Position numbers and translations under genes: made by a program
Source: Flavobacterium psychrophilum
GTDB lineage: Bacteria > Bacteroidota > Bacteroidia > Flavobacteriales > Flavobacteriaceae
Assembly: GCA_022729635.1 (NCBI GenBank)
Contig: DZAU01000072.1
Coordinates: 1 to 9,404 of the forward strand
DNA: 9,404 nucleotides
Direction of reading: 5' to 3'
The notes under the pieces: generated by a model
The model's input: the letters and a program-made list of their open reading frames with translations, nothing else
What the model was told of the DNA's origin: nothing
Databases searched by the model: none
In this document: in pieces, positions 1 through 5,054 of the stretch
Numbering within the stretch: position 1 is the first letter of the stretch
Layout of the letters: each line of letters begins with the position of its first letter

Positions 1-64
1 TTGTGTTATGAGCGATTAATCGCGTCTTTACATTGTGTTATGAGCGATTAATCGCATCTCTACA
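1..64. repeat. Two tandem 32-bp repeats with GCGATTAATCGC palindrome
   Basis: Two adjacent copies (1-32 and 33-64) match at 30 of 32 positions, differing at 24/56 (g/a) and 28/60 (t/c). Each contains the perfect 12-bp palindrome GCGATTAATCGC (12-23 and 44-55). The right-hand copy overlaps the end of trpF and supplies its last codons and stop. From memory, GCGATTAATCGC-centred units flanked by GTCTCTACA are common interspersed repeats in flavobacteria; I could not check this. The first copy touches the window edge, so the array may continue to the left. Confidence 0.85.
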
Positions 65-715
65 TAATTCTATATTTTTTAATCCAGGTTCAATTTCAAA
101 TTTACTATTTACATCGAAAGCATAAACAGGTAAATTCAATATTTTTATTTTTTCTAAATCGTCCAAACCAATTCCGCCGCTTAAAAAGAATGGCTTTTTA
201 GAAGGATATTCTTCTAAAATTTTCCAATTGAAGGCGATTCCGTTTCCTCCGGGTAATTTTCCCTTGGTATCAAAAAGAAAATAATCGCAAACACTTTCGA
301 AAGCGGCTAAAACTTCAAAATTGAATGTTTCATCAACCGAAAAGACTTTGATGATTTTAGCTTTTGTTCGATTTTTCAAATGTAAACAAAAATCAACTGA
401 TTCGTTTCCGTGTAACTGAACGGCTTGTAAATCGTGTTTTTCTATTTTTTTTAAAATTTCATCTTCATTTTCATTCACGAAAACACCCACTTTTTGAATA
501 GATTTTGGTAAATCAGGAATAATTCCGTCAAAATAGCGAGCCGATTTCTCCCAAAAGATAAAGCCCATATAATCGGGTAGGAGCGAACCTACTTCGAGAA
601 TATTATCGGGATATTTCATTCCGCAGATTTTAAGCCCAAAGCCCCCCAACCCCCGAAGGGGGAGTTGTTGGAATGGATTTACTGTTTGTTTATGTTTATT
701 GTCTTGCTTTTTCAC
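38..715 (-). CDS. trpF: Phosphoribosylanthranilate isomerase TrpF
   Basis: It converts N-(5-phosphoribosyl)anthranilate to CdRP, the step between TrpD and TrpC, in the cytoplasm. The (beta/alpha)8 family motifs are clear: LKICGMK (28-34) with the general-base Cys31, VFVN near 78-81, QLHGNES (100-106), FDTKGKLPGG (148-157) with the general-acid Asp149, LSGGIG, and FDVNSKFEIEPG near the end. The proteins I know start only a few residues before KICG, so the first 27 residues are extra. Part of them (about 16-27) is encoded by a GC-rich palindromic repeat. The start is a GTG preceded in frame by TAA at 719-721, and no ATG lies between it and the core. A TTG at codon 23, inside the repeat, is an alternative. 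The last residues, CRDAINRS, come from the 32-bp repeat. The gap to trpC is only 10 nt, so translation may be coupled. The function is secure; the true start is not. Confidence 0.95.
   Translation of the reverse strand: MKKQDNKHKQTVNPFQQLPLRGLGGFGLKICGMKYPDNILEVGSLLPDYMGFIFWEKSARYFDGIIPDLPKSIQKVGVFVNENEDEILKKIEKHDLQAVQLHGNESVDFCLHLKNRTKAKIIKVFSVDETFNFEVLAAFESVCDYFLFDTKGKLPGGNGIAFNWKILEEYPSKKPFFLSGGIGLDDLEKIKILNLPVYAFDVNSKFEIEPGLKNIELCRDAINRS
641..680 (-). repeat. GC-rich palindromic repeat, copy 1 (inside trpF 5' end)
   Basis: On the minus strand it reads CAACTCCCCCTTCGGGGGTT followed by GGGGGGC. It contains a C(UUCG)G-capped GC hairpin when transcribed. The repeat is translated as QQLPLRGLGGF at the TrpF N-terminus. 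The similarity to copy 5 extends leftwards in transcript terms through ATCCATTCC, so the unit is about 40 bp. Confidence 0.85.
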
Positions 716-725
716 AAATTATGAT

Positions 726-1532
726 TTAGTTGCTTGTTCCCCGCCGTGTTGGGGTTAGGGGGCTTATAAATTCCGTTGCAGCTTGTCCGGCATTATTGGT
801 TTTCATAAAGTTTTCTCCAATCAAGAATCCTTTGTAGCCAAAAGGTTTTAGTTCGTTGATGGCTTCGATTGACGAAATGCCACTTTCGGAAACTTTTACA
901 AATTCGTTTGGGATTTTGTCTGCCAATTGCTTACTGAAATCCAGACTTACTTCGAATGTTTTTAGGTTTCTATTGTTCACCCCAATCATATCCAAACTTG
1001 GCATTATCGATTTTTCGAGTTCTTCTAAATTATGAACTTCCAATAAAACTTCTAATCCTAAACTTTTCGCAAATTCTGATAATTTTTTGATTTCCGCTCT
1101 TGTAAGTACGGCTGCAATTAGTAAAATTAAATCGGCTCCGTGTGCTTTCGCTTCCAATATTTGATATTCGTCAACAATAAATTCTTTTCTCAAAAGCGGA
1201 AGGTGCACTGTGGCTCTTGCCAAAAGTAAATCGTCAAGCGAACCTCCAAAATATTTTCCATCAGTCAAAACCGAAATGCCGCAAGCACCAGCATTTTCAT
1301 AACCTTTGACCACTTCTTCGACTGTAAAATTGTAATTAATTTCAGCTTTTGATGGCGAACGACGTTTATGTTCGGCAATGATTCCCGAGTTGCTATGTCG
1401 CAAATTTTCGCTCAAAGAAATAGTTTTTCTTTCAAACAATACCGATGTTTCCAATTGAGAAACTGGAATTATTGATTTCTTTAATTTAACTTCACGTCGT
1501 TTGTCGATTATTATTCTATCTAAAATATTCAT
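726..1532 (-). CDS. trpC: Indole-3-glycerol phosphate synthase TrpC
   Basis: It carries out decarboxylative ring closure of CdRP to indole-3-glycerol phosphate, the last step before tryptophan synthase. Single-domain (beta/alpha)8 barrel of 268 residues, close to the usual 255-265. Visible active-site motifs: IIAEHKRRSPSK (51-62) with Glu54 and Lys56, LTDGKYFGGS (89-98), LRKEF (114-118) with the general-acid Lys116, LLEVHN (163-168) with Glu165, GVNNRNL (184-190), VSESGI (214-219) and FLIGENFMK. ATG start; a GC-rich repeat ends only 8 nt upstream, so the repeat occupies the ribosome-binding region. The C-terminal residues SPLTPTRRGTSN are encoded by another, degenerate copy of the same repeat and follow the natural end of the last helix (AATEFI). 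Not fused to trpF, unlike enterobacterial trpC. Confidence 0.96.
   Translation of the reverse strand: MNILDRIIIDKRREVKLKKSIIPVSQLETSVLFERKTISLSENLRHSNSGIIAEHKRRSPSKAEINYNFTVEEVVKGYENAGACGISVLTDGKYFGGSLDDLLLARATVHLPLLRKEFIVDEYQILEAKAHGADLILLIAAVLTRAEIKKLSEFAKSLGLEVLLEVHNLEELEKSIMPSLDMIGVNNRNLKTFEVSLDFSKQLADKIPNEFVKVSESGISSIEAINELKPFGYKGFLIGENFMKTNNAGQAATEFISPLTPTRRGTSN
735..764 (-). repeat. GC-rich repeat, copy 2 (degenerate, inside trpC 3' end)
   Basis: The minus strand begins AGCCCCCTAACCCC like the other copies, but the usual CCCCCGAAGGGGG core is replaced by CCCCAACACGGCGGGG. The arms can still pair, around a different 8-nt loop. It is translated as SPLTPTRRGT at the end of TrpC and is opposite in orientation to copy 1, which lies about 64 bp to the left. 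Confidence 0.75.
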
Positions 1533-1540
1533 AAGTATTA

Positions 1541-1571
1541 GCCCCCTAACCCCCGAAGGGGGAACTGTTGG
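1541..1571 (-). repeat. GC-rich palindromic repeat, copy 3 (just upstream of trpC)
   Basis: The plus strand reads GCCCCCTAACCCCCGAAGGG and then GGAACTGTTGG. In the trp transcript it forms a CCCCCTTCGGGGG hairpin ending 8 nt before the trpC ATG. It is inverted relative to copy 4, 34 bp away. Confidence 0.88.
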
Positions 1572-1594
1572 ACTTGTGAGTTCTGAATTTATTT

Positions 1595-2614
1595 CTATTT
1601 TATAACTCCCCCTTCGGGGGTTGGGGGGCTTATTTTTTGTAATTTTCTTAAAGCTGCCAATCCTTTTCCTGAAAGTAAACTTTCTTTTGCTAATTCAAAA
1701 CCTTCGAGTGGCGTGCATTTTGTAACTGTTGCAATCGCCATTCCGGCATTGGCACAGACCACATTATTTTGGGCTTCGGTTCCTTTTCCGGAAAGGATAT
1801 TCATAAATAGTTCTGCCGATTCTTCGATGGTTTTTCCGCCTTCAATTTCGCTTTGTAACAATTGTCGAACGCCAAAATCTTCGGGCATTAGCATTGCTTC
1901 CATCGAATTGGTTATCGTTTTAGTTGGGCAAGTCAATGAAATTTCGTCATAACCGTCTAATGAATGTAAAATAGTGAAATTTCTATCGGTATTTTGATAC
2001 AAATAAGCGTATTTTCGAGCCAATTCGAGATTGAAAACACCCACCAATTGATTTTGAGGAAAACTTGGATTTACCATTGGTCCCAACATATTGAAGAAAG
2101 TTTTTACACCTAATTCTTTTCTGATTGGACCTACATTTTTCATTGCTGGGTGAAACAGTGGAGCGTGCAAAATACAAATTCCCGCTTGGTCGATACATTT
2201 TTCGAGAAAATCAACATCGTTGCTGAACTTTACTCCCAATTTTTCCATCACATTACTCGAACCCGAAATGGAAGAAACTCCGTAATTTCCGTGTTTTGCC
2301 ACTTTAATTCCGGCTCCAGCAGCAACAAAAGAAGCTAAAGTAGAAATATTAAACGTATCTTTTCCGTCGCCGCCAGTTCCACACAAATCGATGGTGTTGT
2401 AGGCTGATAAATCTACTCGGATACACAATTCCAGTAAGGCTTCGCGGAAACCCGCTAATTCTTCGATGCTGATACTTCGCATCATATAAACGGTTAAAAA
2501 TGAAGCAATTTGACTAGGATTGTAACTTCCGTTTGAAATGTTTACCAATACGTTTTTGGCTTCTTCTTTCGAAAGCATTTCGTGATTGATGAGTCTGTTT
2601 AATATTGTTTTCAT
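1595..2614 (-). CDS. trpD: Anthranilate phosphoribosyltransferase TrpD
   Basis: It transfers phosphoribose from PRPP to anthranilate, giving N-(5-phosphoribosyl)anthranilate; cytoplasmic, normally a Mg-dependent dimer. The family signature GTGGDGKDTFNIST (79-92, glycine-rich PRPP loop) is intact. Also seen are KHGNYGVSS (107-115), the conserved NMLGPMVNP block and HSLDGYDEIS with the acidic DE pair. 339 residues, near the usual 330-345. ATG start, 74 nt after the trpG stop. The last residues, SPPTPEGGVIK, are encoded by a GC-rich repeat (copy 4), extending the protein past its normal helical end (LRKLQK). It is separate from trpG, which is also free-standing. Confidence 0.96.
   Translation of the reverse strand: MKTILNRLINHEMLSKEEAKNVLVNISNGSYNPSQIASFLTVYMMRSISIEELAGFREALLELCIRVDLSAYNTIDLCGTGGDGKDTFNISTLASFVAAGAGIKVAKHGNYGVSSISGSSNVMEKLGVKFSNDVDFLEKCIDQAGICILHAPLFHPAMKNVGPIRKELGVKTFFNMLGPMVNPSFPQNQLVGVFNLELARKYAYLYQNTDRNFTILHSLDGYDEISLTCPTKTITNSMEAMLMPEDFGVRQLLQSEIEGGKTIEESAELFMNILSGKGTEAQNNVVCANAGMAIATVTKCTPLEGFELAKESLLSGKGLAALRKLQKISPPTPEGGVIK
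1606..1632 (-). repeat. GC-rich palindromic repeat, copy 4 (inside trpD 3' end)
   Basis: The plus strand reads CTCCCCCTTCGGGGGTTGGG then GGGCT; the minus strand starts AGCCCCCC. It is translated as SPPTPEGGV at the TrpD C-terminus. With copy 3 it makes an inverted pair flanking the trpD-trpC junction. Confidence 0.88.
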
Positions 2615-2621
2615 TTTTTTG

Positions 2622-2646
2622 GTTTAAAGTTTAAAGTTTAAAGTTT
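2622..2646. repeat. Tandem heptamer GTTTAAA, three copies plus GTTT
   Basis: Three exact GTTTAAA units followed by GTTT lie in the trpG-trpD gap, beginning 8 nt upstream of the trpD start codon. This junction lacks the GC-rich repeat found at the trpE-trpG, trpD-trpC and trpC-trpF junctions. Confidence 0.8.
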
Positions 2647-2659
2647 CAGATTTTACGAA

Positions 2660-2683
2660 CTGAACACTCAAAATCTGAACACT
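2660..2683. repeat. Direct repeat CTGAACACT (two copies, 15-bp period)
   Basis: CTGAACACT occurs at 2660-2668 and 2675-2683, with a decayed third copy (CTGAATACT, 2682-2690) running into the trpG stop. It looks like a short decayed tandem array. No regulatory role can be read from it. Confidence 0.55.
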
Positions 2684-2688
2684 GAATA

Positions 2689-3306
2689 CTATTTTTTTAC
2701 CCAATTTTCTAATATTTTTTTTCCATTTGGCGTAAGCACACTTTCAGGATGAAATTGTACTCCTTTTACATCGAAAGTTTTGTGGCGCAATGACATTACT
2801 TGTCCGTTTTCGTCGAAAGAAGTGGCTTCTAACGATTCAGGTAAATCAGCATTTACTACCCAAGAATGATACCGTCCTACTTCAAATTCATTTGCTAAAC
2901 CATCGAATAATTGTTCGTCTGTTACTGATTTTCGTACCATTGTGGCCACGCCGTGATAGACTTTGTCTAAATTAGTAAGTGTTCCTCCAAAAACTTCTCC
3001 TATGGCTTGTTGTCCAAGGCAAACGCCGAGAATACTTTTTGTTGGCGCATATTTAGCAATTACGGCTTTCAATAATCCTGCTTCATCAGGAATTCCTGGA
3101 CCTGGCGAAAGTACTATTTTGTCGAAATGGGAAATTTCATCAATATCAAATTCATCGTTTCTGTAAACGGTAACTTCGCAATCTAAATCTTCGAGATAAT
3201 GCACTAAATTATAAGTGAAACTATCGTAATTGTCTATGACTAAAATAGCCCCCCCAGCCCCCGAAGGGGGAGTTGGAGGAATGGATATGTTATTTTTTGT
3301 ATTCAT
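2689..3306 (-). CDS. trpG: Anthranilate synthase glutamine amidotransferase subunit TrpG
   Basis: Class I glutamine amidotransferase that hydrolyses glutamine and passes ammonia to TrpE for anthranilate formation. The catalytic triad is visible: Cys96 in GVCLGQQAIG, and His186 and Glu188 in QFHPES. Other family blocks are ILVIDNYDSFTYNL (21-34), LSPGPGIPDEAG (66-77, oxyanion region) and RYHSW (145-149). At 205 residues it is about 15-20 longer than usual. The surplus is N-terminal: residues 10-20 (PPTPPSGAGGA) are encoded by a GC-rich repeat, and the conserved strand ILVIDNYDS begins immediately after it. No start codon lies between repeat and core, so the ATG at 3306 or a noncanonical start must be used. 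In some bacteria TrpG is shared with folate synthesis (PabA role); the operon position supports a tryptophan role here. Confidence 0.96.
   Translation of the reverse strand: MNTKNNISIPPTPPSGAGGAILVIDNYDSFTYNLVHYLEDLDCEVTVYRNDEFDIDEISHFDKIVLSPGPGIPDEAGLLKAVIAKYAPTKSILGVCLGQQAIGEVFGGTLTNLDKVYHGVATMVRKSVTDEQLFDGLANEFEVGRYHSWVVNADLPESLEATSFDENGQVMSLRHKTFDVKGVQFHPESVLTPNGKKILENWVKK
3248..3289 (-). repeat. GC-rich palindromic repeat, copy 5 (inside trpG 5' end)
   Basis: On the minus strand it reads CCAACTCCCCCTTCGGGGGC then TGGGGGGGC, with the same ATCCATTCC flank as copy 1. It is translated in a different frame from copy 1, as IPPTPPSGAGGA. Confidence 0.88.
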
Positions 3307-3345
3307 TTTAAATATTTTTTTAAAATTTAGTTTAGTTCTGCAAAG

Positions 3346-3371
3346 TTCCCCCTTCGGGAGTTAGGGGGCTA
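3346..3371 (-). repeat. GC-rich palindromic repeat, copy 6 (abuts trpE stop)
   Basis: The plus strand reads TTCCCCCTTCGGGAGTTAGG then GGGCT. The first bases of the repeat on the minus strand (AG of AGCCCCC) complete the trpE TAG stop codon. One arm has a change (CGGGAG for CGGGGG) that weakens the inner hairpin by one pair. It is inverted relative to copy 5, about 66 bp away. Confidence 0.85.
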
Positions 3372-4811
3372 AATTGTTTCTGCCATTTCTAAAGCCGTAT
3401 TTAATGCTCTTAATTTATTATAGACTTCCTGCATTTCATTTTCTTCGTTAGAATCAGCAACAATTCCGGCGCCAGCTTGCGAATGTAATTGATGGTTTTT
3501 GCTCAAGAAAGTCCGAATCATAATCGCATGGTTGAAATTGCCTTCAAAATCCATAAAACCAATGGCACCGCCGTAAAAATTCCGATTCGTTTTTTCGTAT
3601 TCTTCGATGAGTTGCATTGCTCTGTGTTTTGGTGCACCGCTTAAAGTTCCAGCTGGAAAAGTATCGGCAACGACTTGCATTGTGGTAGCTTTTTCGTGTA
3701 AATGTCCTGTTACTTTTGAAACCAAATGAATCACGTGAGAGAAAAATTGCACTTCGCGATATTTTTCTACATTCACTTGATGACCATTTCGGCTTAAATC
3801 GTTTCTGGCTAGATCGACCAACATCACGTGTTCACTATTTTCTTTTTTGTCTATGGATAATTCTTTGGCAAGAAGGGCATCTTTTTCGTCATCGCCTGTT
3901 CGCTTGAAAGTTCCTGCGATAGGATGAATTTCGGCTTTACGGTTTTTGACAATAATTTGGGCTTCGGGTGAAGAACCAAATATTTTGAAGTTGCCATAAT
4001 CAAAAAAGAACAAATAGGGCGAAGGGTTGATGCTTCGCAAAGCTCTGTACACATTAAATTCGTCGCCTTTGAAACCTTGTGTAAATCGTCTGGATAAAAC
4101 CAATTGGAACACATCGCCACGATGGCAATGCTTTTTGGCCAAAGCCACATTATGCTTGAATTCTTCGTCAGTTAAATTTGAAAAACCTGCTCCTTCTTTC
4201 GAAAATTTGTAAGAAGCAATGTTTCTGGATTGCAGCAATTGTTCGATTTCTGAAATGTTGCTTTTTCCATCTAAACTATGACAGAAAATATAAGCTTCGT
4301 TTTTGAAATGGTTAATGGCTATAATGTTTTGATACACTGCATAATACACATCAGGAATGGTGTTACTATTTTCTTTTTTGGCAATGGAAACCTTTTCAAA
4401 ATAGCGCACGGCATCATAAGAAATATAACCAAATAATCCGTTATTAATAAATTTGAAATTGGTTTTATCTGATTTGAATTGACCTGAAAACTCCTGAATT
4501 ATTTGCGGAATATTGGTATTCGAATCTATGGCAATTTTCTCAAGACTTTCATCGGGAAAAGTTTTGAAAATGATTTCATTTTCGATTTTTATGGAAGCAA
4601 TCGGATTGCAACAAATGTACGAGAAACTGTTGTCGTTGCCGTGATAATCGCTACTTTCCAAGAGCAAACTATTGGGAAACTGATCCCGAATTTTTAGGTA
4701 AACGCTCACCGGAGTGATGGTGTCGGCAAGGATTTGCTTGTAATTGGTATTTAGAATAAATGTTTTCAATTTTTGAACTTTTATATTAAAATTTCTTTGA
4801 ATTTCTGTCAT
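3369..4811 (-). CDS. trpE: Anthranilate synthase component I TrpE
   Basis: It makes anthranilate from chorismate using ammonia supplied by TrpG; first committed enzyme of the pathway. The N-terminal part carries LLESSDYHGNDNSFSYICC (50-68), whose LLES is the motif that binds tryptophan for feedback inhibition in known TrpE proteins, so allosteric control is probably kept. The C-terminal chorismate-binding domain shows GSSPEAQI, HPIAGTFKRTGDD, LVDLARNDLSRNG, FPAGTLSGAPKHRAM, YGGAIGF and QAGAGIVADS. 480 residues, slightly long for the family. The ATG directly follows the T-tract of the attenuator, leaving no room for a normal upstream region. A TTG at 4767-4769 (codon 15) would give MKTFILNTNYKQ and is a credible alternative start. 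The stop codon is completed by a repeat. Confidence 0.96.
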   Translation of the reverse strand: MTEIQRNFNIKVQKLKTFILNTNYKQILADTITPVSVYLKIRDQFPNSLLLESSDYHGNDNSFSYICCNPIASIKIENEIIFKTFPDESLEKIAIDSNTNIPQIIQEFSGQFKSDKTNFKFINNGLFGYISYDAVRYFEKVSIAKKENSNTIPDVYYAVYQNIIAINHFKNEAYIFCHSLDGKSNISEIEQLLQSRNIASYKFSKEGAGFSNLTDEEFKHNVALAKKHCHRGDVFQLVLSRRFTQGFKGDEFNVYRALRSINPSPYLFFFDYGNFKIFGSSPEAQIIVKNRKAEIHPIAGTFKRTGDDEKDALLAKELSIDKKENSEHVMLVDLARNDLSRNGHQVNVEKYREVQFFSHVIHLVSKVTGHLHEKATTMQVVADTFPAGTLSGAPKHRAMQLIEEYEKTNRNFYGGAIGFMDFEGNFNHAIMIRTFLSKNHQLHSQAGAGIVADSNEENEMQEVYNKLRALNTALEMAETI

Positions 4812-4845
4812 AAAAAAAGGCTTGTCGTGATGACAAGCCTTTTTT
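4812..4845 (-). terminator. trp attenuator (intrinsic terminator hairpin)
   Basis: A perfect 14-bp stem on the minus strand: AAAAAAGGCTTGTC (4845-4832), loop ATCAC, then GACAAGCCTTTTTT (4826-4813), running into seven T residues that end at the trpE ATG. Read-through is required to reach the trp genes, and the leader peptide with Trp codons lies just upstream, so this is an attenuator and not an end-of-operon terminator. The neighbouring yceI is transcribed in the same direction, and I see no other clear terminator for it. Confidence 0.93.
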
Positions 4846-4866
4846 ATTTATAGTTATACTATGGTA

Positions 4867-4880
4867 GCTTTGTTCACGAC
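4867..4880 (-). promoter_or_regulatory. Antiterminator strand of the trp leader
   Basis: The transcript segment GTCGTGA (4880-4874), covering the end of the leader ORF, is perfectly complementary to TCACGAC (4830-4824) in the loop and 3' arm of the terminator. The following ACAAAGC (4873-4867) can pair with GCTTGT (4838-4833) in the 5' arm with one bulged A. This pairing excludes the terminator. The segment would be free when a ribosome stalls at the Trp codons and covered when it reaches the stop codon. The pairing is read by eye; no energy was computed. Confidence 0.75.
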
Positions 4881-4930
4881 GATTGACGTAAATTGTTCCA
4901 CCACCAAGTATTGTTTGTAATTGTTTTCAT
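4874..4930 (-). CDS. trpL: trp operon leader peptide TrpL (Trp-Trp-Trp)
   Basis: An 18-codon ORF reading MKTITNNTWWWNNLRQSS and ending in TGA. Residues 9-11 are three consecutive TGG codons, a composition very unlikely by chance directly upstream of trpE. Its role is to sense charged tRNA-Trp: a ribosome stalled on these codons leaves the downstream antiterminator strand free, whereas a ribosome at the TGA covers it and lets the terminator form. The UGGUGG of the Trp codons can also pair with CUACCA (4867-4862), a possible alternative 1:2 hairpin when the peptide is not translated. The best promoter match lies immediately upstream, so the ORF may have almost no 5' untranslated region. Confidence 0.92.
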   Translation of the reverse strand: MKTITNNTWWWNNLRQSS

Positions 4931-4934
4931 ATCG

Positions 4935-4965
4935 CAAATATATAAATGTAATTTGATTTTGCAAA
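4935..4965 (-). promoter_or_regulatory. trp operon promoter
   Basis: A perfect TAnnTTTG match (TATATTTG, 4942-4935) has TTTG at 4965-4962, 19 nt upstream, fitting the Bacteroidetes -33/-7 promoter consensus. The expected start of transcription would be at or within a few nt of the trpL ATG at 4930. No operator-like palindrome is seen at this promoter, so attenuation seems to be the main sequence-visible control. Confidence 0.65.
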
Positions 4966-5054
4966 TAGAATATAAAAAAATCGTTATGAATTTTGTTAAA
5001 ATAATAAAACTCCAACAATTTCTCGTCAGGGTTTGTGAATTTATTTTTTTGGGA

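Noticed and set aside
1..64. CRISPR array from the two 32-bp repeats
   Set aside because: The copies are directly adjacent with no spacers, and only two are seen. The palindromic centre fits a dispersed repeat.
1541..1632. Intrinsic terminators at the GC-rich repeats between trp genes
   Set aside because: The hairpins are strong but lack a following T-tract on the transcribed strand, and the downstream trp genes must be expressed from the same transcript.
641..3371. Insertion sequence or transposon in the trp operon
   Set aside because: No transposase or recombinase coding sequence is present; the repeats are short and stand alone or as pairs with 34-66 bp between them.
3851..4150. Alternative-frame ORF of 99 codons within trpE
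   Set aside because: It is fully inside trpE on the same strand in another frame; trpE family motifs run through the whole region.
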